From Scleropages formosus (Eukaryota > Chordata > Actinopteri > Osteoglossiformes > Osteoglossidae): DNA of 64,000 nt. The DNA is taken from positions 16,217,298-16,281,297 of the forward strand of contig NC_041814.1 of the NCBI RefSeq assembly GCF_900964775.1, in the 5' to 3' direction. Shown here one piece after another: positions 44,701 to 56,300 of this stretch; the first letter of the stretch is position 1; every line of letters starts with the position of its first letter. The notes under the pieces were generated by a model that searched no databases, had not been told where the DNA came from, and saw only the letters and a program-made list of their open reading frames with translations. The position numbers were made by a program, and so were the translations under genes.

Positions 44701-47700
44701 AACACATCTTCATCAATTGCGCTTCAACTGGCATTTCCGATTTGATTTCCTCCATGATTGACTTGTTTGTTCGTCTCGCTGTCCATGGCACACACAGAAT
44801 TCTCCTCCAACACCACATTTCAAATTAATAAATTTTTCTTCAGTCATGTTAACGGATAGTCCAACTTTCACAACCATACTTGACAACTGAGAATACGAGA
44901 GTCTGAGCTAGTCTTATCTTTGTCTGTAGTCTGATATCCTTGCTTTTGAAGATTCTGTCTAGCGACTTCATGGTCGACTTGCCCAATGCCAAACGACGTA
45001 ATATTTCCTGAGTGCTGGTCGAATCAGAATTCACAAGTGCTCCCAAAAGATTCATACTAGAAATGATCTCAATTTCTTCTCTATCAAGCTCGAATTTATC
45101 AATGTTATCAGTTTACATGATCTTGGTTTTCTTCATGTTCAGTTCTAATCCCATCCTTCGACTTTCTTTGCTGAGTTTCTTCAACAAACGCTCCATGTCT
45201 TCCTTTGATTCGGCCAGCAATGTTGTGTCATCGGCAAACCTCAGACTGTTTATTAGTCTTCCACCTATACGTATTCCAATGTTATCTTCTTCTAAGGTAG
45301 CCTTTCGAAATCTGGTTTCAGCATACAGATTGAATAAATATGGTGATAAAATGCAGCCGTGTCGTACACCTTTCTGGACTGAAAACCAGCTCGTGTTCCC
45401 ATGTTCTGTTCGATCTGTAGCTTGTTGACCATCATAGAGATTTCTTATTAGCTGAACAATGTGTTTCGGTATTCCCATTTGCGACAGAGCTGACCAAAGT
45501 TTTTTATGATCAACACAGTCAAAAGCCTTGCTGTAGTCGATGAAGCAAAGGTAGACAGGTTTCTGCTATTCCTTGCTCTTTTCTAGTATCCATCGAATGT
45601 CAGCAATAATATCTCTTGTTCCTCTTCCCTTCCTGAATCCTGCTTGAGTTTCTGGCAACTCTCTGTCTACGTATGGCTGTAAGCACCGCAGGATTATCTT
45701 TAGCAAGATCTTACTAGCATGAGAAATAAGAGCGATTGTCCGGTAGTTGCTGCATTCCTTGGCGTCTCCTTTCTTGTAAATCGGTATAAAAACAGATCTT
45801 TTCCAGTCCGTTGGCCACTTTCTTTCTTTCCAAATTTGTTGACACAGCTTGGGCAATGCAGCAATGGCTCCATCAGATCCTCTAATGAGTTCTATCGGTA
45901 TTTGATCCACTCCAGGAGATTTGTTATTTGATAAGGCATAAATGGCTGCAATCACCTCTTCTTTCAAAATCTCTGGCTCTTCTTCTATTAGGCCTTGATC
46001 ATTATGCTCCTCACCCTCTTCACTAGAGTAAAGATTTTCAGCGTAACTCTTCCAACGTTCTTTAATTTCCTCAGGTTCATTCAATATCTTTCCATCAACA
46101 TCTTTAAGCATTCCTGTTCTTGGCTGAAATTTCTGTCTTAGCATCTTGATGCACTGGAAAGCTACTTTCCCACGCACATGTTCAGCTTCGACCTGCTGGC
46201 AGATTGTGTTAAAGTATTGTTCTTTGTTCCTTCTTATTTGCATCAGCATCAGGACGACCTTGTGGCTTGGATCCATCAGTGTCACAAACACTAGACGTAC
46301 TAGAACGGTCTAGAAGCATCTATCAAAGACTGTTTGTGTTTCTGGATAATGTTGATCTTATTTTCTTATTTTCTCCATACACACATTTCTTGCAGTCAGC
46401 AACAAACATTATGGTACCTGAGGGGCCTGCAGGGGGTGCAAACACAAATGTCAACCAAACGTCCGACTGACACACACCTGGAACACATGCCACTCTCGTA
46501 CTATGGTGTCCCGTACAACAAAGAACCAGTACAACGACATAAGAAAAAACAAATCCTTGTTTTAAAAGACAGGCTTATTATTCACTGCAAAGGCGTTTTT
46601 TCCTGGTTTATACAATCATTTTATTTCCACAACATGTAGTATATTCTGTAGAAGGGCTTGTATATCACATTTGTATGAGACCTTTTTGACAGAGATTCCC
46701 AGTTAGTGTCTCAAATCTATGAAATTTTTGTCTCTCAATGGTGTCAGACTATTTTCTGGCTGAATCTGGTGTATTAAGATGAACAACATGGAGACATATT
46801 CCTTCAAGTAGTTTATTACCCCAGTAGCAATTCTTCCATAAAAAACTTCAACTACTGTGTCCTACTTCCTGCCACACTGACAATTAACACACACACACAG
46901 ACACACACACACACACAGACACACACACACACACACACTGGCTGAAACCGCTTGTCGTGAGTGGGGTCGCAATGAACCGGAGCCTAACCCGGCAACACAG
47001 GGCGCAAGGCTGGAGGGGAAGGGGACGCCAGTCCATCGCAAAGCACCTCAAGCAGGACTCAAACCCCAGACCCGCCACACAGGGAGGACCAGCTGAACCT
47101 GCCACGCCACCATGCCCCGTAAGCTAGAAATATTTAGTTACAAATATTATGAAGTGTGTTACCGTTATTGTTATCATCTGTCATGCATATCCAAATACCT
47201 CTTATTTTGGCATTTAAATTAATTTAGACCGCAGTCCATCAGGATCGGAAACTCCACCTCCAACACCACCACCACACTGAATACTGGCGCTCCCCAGGGC
47301 TGCGTGCTCAGTCCACTGCTGTTTACCCTACGGACTCATGACTGTGCTGTAAAGTACAGTTCACATCATATCATCAAGTTTGCTGACGACACGACAGTTG
47401 TGGGCCTCATCAGCAATGATGATGAGTCAGCATACAGAGGGGAGGTGATCCAGCTTGCAGAATGGTGCAAAGACAACAATCGATCTCTAAATATTGACAA
47501 GACTAAAGAGATGATTGTCGACTTCAGGAGGACCCAAGTGGACCACTCACTACTGCGCATCAACGGAACAACTGTGGAGAGAGTCAAAACTCTCCACAGT
47601 CAGGACTCTCAACACCACCTGCCTAGCCAAGAAGGCTCAGCAGCATCTCCATTTCTTACAGAGGCTGACGAGAGCCAAACTCCCCATGCCATCCTCACCA

Positions 47701-49964
47701 CCTTCTACAGAGGGACGATAGACAGCATCCTGACCAGCTGTCTCACCGTGTGGTACGGGAACTTCACAGCCTCCGACCACAAGACCCTACAGCGAGTTGT
47801 AAGAAGAGCTGAAAAGATGGTGGGTAGAGGGACTCCTATGATCAGCATCCGCAAAGCCACCAGTATTGTGGATGACCCCTCTCATGGACTCTTCGCCCTT
47901 CGCCATCTGGCAGGAGGTACAGGAGCATCCGTGCCACCACCAGCAGACTCCGCAACAGTTTTTCCCTGAGGCAGTCAGATTACTCAACACCCTGCTGCCT
48001 CCCAACGCTCACCTGGAACAGTCAAGCAGCTAACCCAGCATGACTTCATACATTACAAACTGCCTTCAATTTACAGCCCATTTTCTTGTCCTGTGTATTT
48101 ATTGTCCTGTACTACTGTTCTGTGTTGCACCATGGTCTTCGGAGAAACAACATTTCGTTCCACTATATGCAAGCTATATAAACGAATGGCAAAAAAACAA
48201 CTTGAACTTAATGTAATCTTTTTTGTCTGAGAACCAATTTTATTGCTAATTAACAGGAATTCATGTAACAAGATAGTTTCACATAACAAATTAACCTCAA
48301 TGTGTGAGGAATAAGTGTATTCAGATTTGATAGTACTATACCTCTTGAGACCACTTGAGCTTTGGAGATGGATATTGTTCAGACTGAAGGAACTGTTGTT
48401 TTCCTGATTTAATAGCCATAAATCCATCTTCAGAATCTTTTGAATTATCTGTTGAGTAAAGCATCGGTTAGTTTGAAATTAAATATGACTAAAGCAACTT
48501 GACATTATAGTGCATTATGGGAGACATGTAGGGACCTAACATTGATACTTATGAGCATTTATTTTATTGCTATTTTAAAAATAATAAAGAATAACGGAAC
48601 TGAATTAAGTAGCTTACTTTTACATATTTCATATTTATAGATACATATCAAAACTGACAAAGTTAATAGTGGTAATCTGTTTATTTCTAGTTCTCCAAAG
48701 TGCTGTACAAGTTTACTGTATACAGAAAATTCAGAAATTTATCAGTGCAGAGACTCAGATAAAGACACATGAACAGCACTGAACTGCACATCAGCAGATA
48801 TGCTTGAAAACTACACAGGTAATAAATTACTACATTTCTTCTGCTTTCAACCACTACTAATTAAAGTATGCACTAATCTGCCATCAAAGTTTGTCTGGAG
48901 CATATAATGCAAACCTTGAAAATACATTGCCTAGTGATTAAAACAATGGGCATTTCTTCAGCAATGAATGAATGAATGAATGAATGAAGGTAGCACTGGT
49001 GGTTGTCTTACGTTTCCTGTGAGTTGTCCTCAGAGCTTGGTCTTCAGGTCTGCTGGATGGTCCTAGGCTGATGCTGTCATTGGCCTCCTTTGCTGCTTTA
49101 TTGTCAAGGTTTCTTTTCATGGACAATGGTTGACAAACATACCTTTCTACCCTGTTCCAGAAAGCAGGTGTCACTCATTCTGATATTTAGGAACCCACAT
49201 CAGCATAAAGTAAAACCATGTTGTTCACAAACTCTGGTAAAACACAGGTGCGTTTTGCTTACAAGCAGTTTGTCTAAAATGATTAGGGCCACTTTTAAAT
49301 ATGTGTTTAAACACTTTGTAGGAAAAGAATGAATTAAGTGATAGCCATAGAGGTTTACATCTGATTAAATGAAGGTTAATGAATAAATATGCATTGTTGT
49401 GAGAAATGTGAATGTCGCAGTTAAAAGAAATAAAACTGCAGAAAATGTGTGTTTGAATCATATGGAAAGAGAGTTAATTGTTACCCGATCTTTTTATTGC
49501 AGAGAACCTGCTCTCCTTTGATGCTCAGAGAACGGGGTTTGGACAATGCTGTCCTCGGCCTGGAAAGGCCCAATTCATGGCCAAAAGCATCTGAATCTGG
49601 ACACAGTGCAGAGCTCTTCGTCTGCCAGGGACTCAAGTGTTGGCTTTCCTGGAATAAAAAGGCACATCCTTTACAAAAGGTAGATTGAAGAATTCACTAA
49701 ATGACTACTGTACTACATTTTTTTTTCCTCTGCTACACTGTTTACCTTTATGATCCAGGAATATCGACTATTTTTAACCGAGAGCGATTCACAAAGTTTA
49801 AGGTGGACAGAAATACATCATTTAGTCAGAATGTCGGTGCAGAAAACTGCAAGAAGAAGAAAGCATTTGCTGCCTAAGCTCACACTCACCCATACATGAT
49901 GGTAAATGTCCTTGTGAGAACGAACGTCCAACAAATCGATCCAATCCACTATTCTGGCTCCCAT
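41774..49964 (-). CDS. C1orf141-like protein of unknown function
   Basis: Function is unknown. The name rests on position (next to IL23R, same strand as human C1orf141) and on a C-terminal YGMRFFLPL motif I recall from that family. Coding exons: 49964-49890, 49648-49485, 49112-49012, 48448-48342, 43943-43790, 43675-43576, 43476-43377, 42646-41774. All seven junctions agree in phase and give 557 residues. The likely start is MGARIVDWIDLLDVRSHKDI, but an upstream start is not excluded. Middle exons look ordered (REFGQHFVPEVPDYTYTSLW, EEFRMLGSAGKRVGLQLQ). The long last exon is basic, Ser/Lys-rich and probably disordered, ending ERERNASLHTVLRYH. No transmembrane segment, signal peptide or enzyme motif is seen. 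A 4.4-kb intron (43944-48341) holds an RTE LINE, two SINEs and an L2-like LINE. An X-box at 50500 hints at expression in ciliated or sperm cells. Confidence 0.72.
42918..43110. repeat. Old fish repeat in C1orf141-like intron
   Basis: The words 'cagggcgccagtccatcaca', 'aagggcaatttagaatcacc' and 'gactgtgggaggaaactgga' match the core of the repeat described at 2551-2830. This is its least diverged copy in the window. Confidence 0.65.
44225..46290 (-). mobile_element. RTE (BovB-type) LINE, 5'-truncated and broken
   Basis: Frames on the minus strand encode reverse transcriptase: NKSPGVDQIPIELIRGSDGA, ECSNYRTIALISHASKILLK, QAGFRKGRGTRDIIADI, GCILSPYLFNLYAE and the catalytic FADD box in LRFADDTTLLAES. 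The C-terminal YGCESWTI and WCWRRILCVPWTARRTNKSI follow. These strongly resemble RTE/BovB proteins, and the 3' end 'accaagattcaaactcgagt' plus 'cgatggcac' is also RTE-like. The endonuclease is missing. At least two frame breaks split the reverse transcriptase, so it is dead. A SINE has inserted at 44448-44670. Confidence 0.82.
44448..44670 (-). repeat. tRNA-derived SINE nested in the RTE LINE (copy 3)
   Basis: This is a full-length TG-tail SINE, with the (CA)n start on the plus strand and GGGGGGTGTGGTGGCGC as the minus-strand head. It is flanked by target-site duplications: cccttcgaac (44438-44447) and ccctttgaac (44671-44680), with one mismatch. The LINE reading resumes on both sides, so the SINE came later. 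Confidence 0.9.
46888..47119 (-). repeat. tRNA-derived SINE, TG-tail family (copy 4)
   Basis: A long imperfect (CA)n tract (about 46888-46938) is followed by the SINE body 'ggtcgcaatgaaccggagcc' and the head complement 'aggactcaaaccccagaccc'. The copy is more diverged than those at 44448 and 7854. Confidence 0.85.
47222..48210 (+). mobile_element. L2/Rex1-like LINE, 3' part of reverse transcriptase, broken
   Basis: Frames encode NTGAPQGCVLSPLLFTLRTH, the catalytic FADD box in IIKFADDTTVVGLISNDDES, LNIDKTKEMIVDFRRTQVDH, then TTFYRGTIDSILTSCLTVWY and TLQRVVRRAEKMVG. These are typical of a CR1/L2-superfamily LINE abundant in fish. The 5' half is absent. A small deletion and frameshift interrupt the middle (near 47590-47630). 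The end 'gaaacaacatttcgttccac' and the A-rich 'aacttgaactt' are its usual 3' UTR. Confidence 0.82.
48963..48989. repeat. (GAAT)n microsatellite
   Basis: Six perfect GAAT/AATG units lie in an intron of the C1orf141-like gene, about 20 bases from an exon end. Confidence 0.8.
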
Positions 49965-50499
49965 TTTTATTTTCTGCAAAACTCTGCCGTACACATCGAA
50001 CAAAGATATTTACAAACCACATATTACATACAAGTAAATTAGTAATAGAACACTGAAGTATAATCTGAATGGAAAAAATACGTAGAAAATTCTTTTAAGT
50101 ACATGATGATACATCTTAGCTTGGAGTCATCGGCAGCAGTGCAGTTAAAAATAGTTGTTTCAAGCAAACAGATTATAGCTACATGATTATAGTTACCTTT
50201 GTCTACACACACCCTCGGTTTCCGCACTCATGTGTCTTGGACGATAAGCCAGGCTGAGGTTCGCTGATCCAGCCACGGTCTAGACAGCTGTCAGTTGGAT
50301 CGTCGTTGCCTCAGTCACTACGAAAATTTTGTTTGCTGTGACATAACAACGCAGTGAATGTGTATTTCCGCCAAATCCTCGAACGTGGCTTATTATTTTT
50401 AACCGGCTGCTTCGTTTATCGTTATTCGCCAGTATTTTAATTTTCTCTGCCGGCTGAGAGCAAGAATGGAATGGATGGTTCACGAATCGGCGTCATCGT

Positions 50500-50513
50500 G
50501 TCTCCATGGCAAC
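50500..50513 (-). promoter_or_regulatory. RFX X-box upstream of the C1orf141-like gene
   Basis: The minus strand reads GTTGCCATGGAGAC, differing from the RFX consensus GTTGCCATGGYAAC at only two bases. It lies about 540 bases upstream of the presumed coding start and near a CpG-rich stretch (50640-50770), so it probably marks the promoter of a first non-coding exon. A similar site precedes DNAI4. Confidence 0.65.
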
Positions 50514-51329
50514 GGGAGACACCATTCCAACAGGACACGATGACTCATTAGTAGGAAACAGAAGCGGAAAACTGACATAACATGACATGTTGTTGAAGCG
50601 ATTGTTACAACAGTGCTAAATAAGGTACCTGATCAAGTATTTGTTCATAAGTTGCCATCCCCGTTTGAGCATGGTGAGGAAAGCCATTCATGCGTCGCCG
50701 TCGCGAAGATCGACGCGACGGGGGGCGTGGTCTCACCTGTCAATCAAATTGCGTAATCACGTCGACGGCGCACCAATTATAAATATTGTTCAGTGTTGCG
50801 TACGTATTAAAAAATGTAAACCACACTGATTGCGGTGAGGAGTGATTTATACTGGCAGCCAAACTATGAAAACTGTACTGTAATTTTTAGCAGTAAATAA
50901 TAACGTGAAAGTGAATTTATTGTTTTTAAATCATTTAAATTTGATTTTGTAGTCAGTTGCTAGTGTTTTTGAGTAATCTTGCAGAAATAAGGATAGAAAA
51001 CAAATCCTATTTCTGAATTTCTTTGAGCAGCTCAGTCTCAAAAGGTTTGTTGGTAGTCGGTTGAGCGGATGTGATGATTCTAGGGACTCACAATAGTTCC
51101 AGCATCAACCTAATTATTTATTTAAAAAGTTGTGGAGGTGCAGGGAAATATTTTTTCAGGTGTCTTAGAATTCCTTGCTACACTTCTCACTGTAAACCTT
51201 TATGCAGCTACTCATGTGAAGTACATTGGTTCATATGATGGAAAGTAACAAACTAACTAACACGTAAGAATCACGCGTCTGCATCCAAGGGTCTCTTTCT
51301 CCTAATGTAATGCACACATTTTATTTTCT

Positions 51330-51383
51330 ATGAGATGTACATCGCTTTGGAAAAAAGAATCTGCTAAATTAATAAATGTAAAT
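51330..51383 (+). repeat. SINE 3' tail fragment
   Basis: The words 'catcgctttggaaaaaagaa' and 'tctgctaaattaataaatg' are the tail of the second SINE family. No head is seen. Confidence 0.6.
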
Positions 51384-52269
51384 ATGTACTAAAAGGCTGA
51401 TCACTGAGCTGAATTGCCAACCACATGCATTTAGGCAGCAAGTTGGTAGGAAACAGTTCACTCAGAAGATCAAACATCAGTATCAGTCACTGACAGTCAG
51501 TCACACAACACTGCAAGTAGCAGCATCAATGTAGAATTATGATGATCCAGCCAACATACCAAAGCAAAATATGTTGCATGCATAACGAAAAACACGATTT
51601 TGGATAACATGCATCTTGCCAAAGGCAGAACCATGTTCACCAGCACTAACAAGTAATCAGGATAATCTGTACGATAAGAAATAACACAAAATATGAAACG
51701 GTAGCATCAAAGCAAACAAGATGTTTATTACATTTGCTGATAAGATATGTAACTTGTTTAAATTGGGGTCAACAGACCACATTGCTTTTGCAGTTTTTTT
51801 TTTCCAAATTTCATTGTGGTGAAATGTTATCAAGCATCACCAATAAAGCCATTTTAAAGAAAGTGTATTTTTACTGAAAGAGGAAACCATTCAGCTAACA
51901 CTTCACATTTAATCAGTGTTTTATGTATAAGATTCATCCTGTATCCGTATGTATAAAACTATATTTAGTATACATGTGTAAATATAAACTAAATATATAA
52001 AACTGTATCCAGAATGCCCTGCTCTACTCCTAAGATTCAGCAGATTTTATTCAGCTAACATTGCTCAGCTTTTTGAGATAGGATCACCATTCAGTGTAAA
52101 ACTAGAGTAGTAGCTGTAAAAGTCATGCTGATATTTACTGAAGTCATTACTGTATGTTTTTGTGTTAAAGTTTGTACGTGTTCTTGTGGGGTATTTCACA
52201 TATGGTCACGCTGTGCTCTGGGATTGCTATGGCTGAGACAGGTAAATAGTGATAGACTGAGGAAGGAAG

Positions 52270-52660
52270 ACTGGAGGGTGGCACGTAATCTAGGTGGTGT
52301 GAGAAGACGTTGGTTCATTCCCAAATCAGCCTGTGTAAAGTTTATATGTTCACCCCAGGTCTGTGTGAGTTTCTTCCGGGTGCTCTGGTTTCCTCCCAGG
52401 TGGATCGGTGACTCGTAGCTGTAGTGAGTGACACAGAGAAAGCGTGTTTTACTGGTGAATGGATGAGTGACTCATTGTAAGTAGTGTATCTAGCAGTGTA
52501 AGTTACCTTGGGTGAATAAGGTGAATAAAATTACCCAGCTGTATAAATGGGTAAATAATTGTCAGTACCTTAACATTTGCAAAATTAATAAATGTAAATG
52601 TACTACATGGTGTCCATCGGAAGTCGCTTTGGAGAAAAGCCTTGGCTAAATGAATAAGTG
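52270..52660 (+). repeat. Diverged SINE with second-family tail
   Basis: It contains 'ctctggtttcctcccaggtg', 'aaattacccagctgtataaa', 'tgggtaaataattgtcagta' and the tail 'tcgctttggagaaaagcctt'. The head near 52300 (ggttcattcccaaatc) is decayed. It may be two overlapping copies, since a tail-like word occurs at about 52583 and again at 52620. Confidence 0.6.
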
Positions 52661-52703
52661 TTAAGGTGAGGAAAGCTATATCTGCTGTGTCTTTCAAATG
52701 TCT

Positions 52704-52913
52704 CACACACACACACTACCTGAACCGCTTGTCCCATACGGGGTTGCGGGGAGCTGGAGCCTAATCCGGCAACACAAGGCATAAGGCTGGAGGGGGAGGG
52801 GACACACCCAGGACGGAACACCAGTCCATCACAAGGCACCCCAAGCGGGACTTGAATCCCAGACCTGCCGGAGAGCAGGACCCACTCCTAACCACTGCGC
52901 CACCACACCCCCC
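52704..52913 (-). repeat. tRNA-derived SINE, TG-tail family (copy 5)
   Basis: The plus strand starts with CACACACACACA, continues with 'gcttgtcccatacggggttg' and ends with the complement of the tRNA head (gcgccaccacacccccc). It looks nearly full length. Confidence 0.85.
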
Positions 52914-53061
52914 ATGTCATACACTGTGTGTTTTAATTAATATAGAATGAAATGCTATTTATGTTAAATTCAAGCATTCCTCCCGTTTGATTTAATGGCC
53001 TATTCTTATATCACTTTATGTACTTGAATTACATGTTGAAAAAACTGAACTGCGAATAATC

Positions 53062-53360
53062 ACAAGTGAGGGGCAGAAAACCAGTGCAGTGGGTAGTGAA
53101 GATGTGTGAATAGTGCACTGTGTGACTGATCTCAGGTTTGAATCCGTTTCAGTCCACAGGTGTGTATTTCTGTTTGATCGGCAAGTTTAACGTGCTTGTA
53201 GTGTGTGCATGTATGAGTGTGTGTGTGGCTACCATGCAGCACACTGGTGTCCCGTCTGGGATGTACCCTACCTATTCTAGCTCTCTATTTTTCCAGGATC
53301 GGCTCCCGACCACTGTGACCCTGCAGCAGAACAGGAGGTTATACATAGAGAATGAGTGAC
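53062..53360 (+). repeat. Old SINE with fish-repeat body
   Basis: A decayed tRNA-like head (gtgcagtgggtagtgaag, caggtttgaatccg) is joined to the body of the old repeat: 'gcacactggtgtcccgtctg' and 'cgaccactgtgaccctgcag'. This suggests the old repeat is itself a SINE. Confidence 0.5.
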
Positions 53361-56300
53361 GGTCAGAAGTTTTTCTACGGCATTCTGTAACTGGTGCATG
53401 CAATGTTTTTGTATCTGATGCAGCGATATAGATCTTATCGGTTTGCAAAGATCTTAAAGATTTTAAATCGACTTCAATATGTATTTAGCTGAAAGGTTAA
53501 GATGAGTCTTCATTTATTCCTCACTATCTGCGTATTTTAACGTTTTTAAAAAGTTGATATGGCTGTAAATGATAAGTGCAACTTCACCCACATCAAAGCA
53601 GAGCAATACCTCTCTGATAATTGATTTTGTTTTTCCGAGCACAGGAAGTCATGACAAAAAAACACTTCAAAGTCTTGTTTGACACAATTCCTAAACGTAC
53701 ATAAACTTTTGCATTTAATTTCGTATACTAACAAAAGTATATTTTTTCAGGGGAATGTTGTAACTATCTCTTGCTGTTTTTCAAGTAGTCCTTTTCAGAA
53801 TACTTAAACCTTTTACCCTATTTAATAAACGAAAAGGTTATAGACCACATGGAAAAAAGTGACAAAAGACAACCTATATGAGTCAGCTGAACCAGATGCA
53901 TTGATAAAAAAGTAACTGATCCAGTAAATCAAGAACTTGCACATTAACCGAATAAGAAAAACATACTTTTTCTGCAATAAATGACAGAGTCATACATGTA
54001 GTCAAAATAACTCATAATGACATAATAAATTAATTTGTAGTTGGTCAAAAAATTCATAAAAATTAATGGTAAATATAGTTGTGGCCAGCAACTGAACAAG
54101 GGTGTTGGATTCCAAAACTTTTTTGGCAATAAATGCAGCAATAAATGAGATATATCCTTCTAATGCTCGTGTTTGTTTTGTTTTGTGGTTGCGTGGTTCC
54201 TACACATTCACACATTTCCTTGGTGTGTTAGAGGTGTGAAATGCATTCGTACTGTAACCACTGCTTCAGCTGAATCGAATGAAAGCCTAAAAGTGCAATA
54301 AATCCCTCTATGGCCTGCTGTGAAATGTTAACAGCTTTAGCCACGAGCTGTTGATTTTGTGAAGCGAAACGCTGCAAAACGCAACAAGAGTGGCTCTTTG
54401 CCGACTAGACAGACCCTGAGCTCCAAAATAACAAAGGGTTTCTGTCTTGGTGAGGACAAATGAAGTGATCCCATCCCATGGCCTGTACTTTTACTGTACA
54501 AGTTCTGTGAAGCACTGTAGTAACACAAGAGTCTCCAGGTGGAACATCCATTAAGAAGGTTCTTGTGCAAGTGACTTCTGCTCACTTTCACTTCTTGAAT
54601 TTGGTGGACTTGAATAGATTTTAGACGAAAGCTGTTTTTGTCTGGTACTTACATCTGACAAAACCCTAAGTGAGCTCTTTTGTATCCTATTTATACTCTA
54701 CATGCATTTTTTTTTCTTTTCTGTTACTTGTGAATCTCATCTGAAGCAAATTTTTATGAAGTGTGCGAGATGAAAAACTAAGTTTTGAGATTCTGTAATG
54801 TCTAACTTTTTACATTTGTTCTTCTCACCGCATGTCATGGTCACTATCAAAACCAGGTTTTTTGAAATGTGGAGAGAGATACTGCCTCACCGAATGGATT
54901 TTATTTGCCATGATTCTTCTCGGATCAAGTGGAGTATTCTGCACCTGTCGGTAATTCAGAGAAGCAATAGGTTCCTGTAAGCTTGTAACAACACTTTTAC
55001 AGCATTGCTGTTTCTGCCTTTTCTTATATGTATTGATAGTAGGAACCCTTTCCTGTATAAAAAAACCGTGTGATGTACTGTTGGTTCATATTCCAGAACA
55101 CCGGTAAGCCCTGATTTTTAGTGGTCCCTTAAGGTCTCCCTCAATCCAGAAGTCCACTTATGTGAAGTGAAAGAATTATTTGCACTCATGATTTTGAGTA
55201 CTTGACTTAACGCTCTTACTAAGGGTTTCCTATAACCTCCGAGACCCCTGTCCTATCTCAGTGTTCTACAGAATTTGTCCACATCCATTGGCAATGTTTT
55301 ACCGTTACAGCAAGAGTTACAAATTCAGCCCAAAACTATTAATGTCCCGTTGTCTTCGTGTATGCTTCAGTAAGGCACCTCTGACCTGAAATAGCTTACA
55401 TTTTTGAACAAACACTCATAATGTGAGTTTCTTTGCTCCTCGGAATATGAAGCTGACATGAAATTTTTTTTCATTTTTCATTCAGTGGTCCGAAAAGTGC
55501 AATTATTTCAGTATCTTTGATCTAGTGGGACTTTCCCCACAGCCTTGGCGAAGGAAACTAAGCATAAGGAAATTGGGGCAGCTTATCAGAGCTGACTTCT
55601 GTAGCGTTGCGTTCACATGAGTACAAACTCTGGAGGGAAGCACATGGAAAGAACAAGGTAACAGTCTCACTCTCATTATTTCACCATTCAATGCAGTAGA
55701 TCATGTATATAAACTCAAATTTCTCTTATACGCGTAAAAACTTGAACAATCCGACACATTTTTTCTGTTAGCGCTTATATGTATTTTTTACTGTAGTAAA
55801 TTTAACTTTTCCAGTGTCTTAATCACTATTTTCTTGGTGTTACATTTAAAGGGGTTTTCTTATGCTTTAATATCTCAATTAACTTTGGTAAATCGAAATC
55901 TGTACCTTCATTCTGATCACAGTACTGCTTTTAACTTCTTTTCTAGACTCTCTTAGTAGAAGCCAGCTCTTCAGTTGTCTTCACAATATTACCTAAATTA
56001 TGCAGAATTCCAAAGAGAGCTATGACTCAAGGCAGCATCATTCATTGAGGAGAAGGTTTTCGGTACAGTTCTTTGAGATCATGGCATGTGGACACCAGAA
56101 CAAGGACCAAATGTTGAACACGCCGAAGCGGTAGCCCTTCTTCACAGAGTTTGTGTGTCTGTCTTTGCTCAAACTACTGTATGTTGTATCTGCTGGTTGT
56201 AGAATTAAATATAGTTTTTAACAGTGACTTCTACATTAGAGTACTCTAGTCATCTTTTGTTTTGTAAAAATCTCAGTATTCCTGTTTGTATTTGTTAAAC

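Noticed and set aside
46888-46940. CA-rich tandem tract as a possible CRISPR-like or satellite array
   Set aside because: It is an imperfect dinucleotide repeat forming the tail of a SINE.
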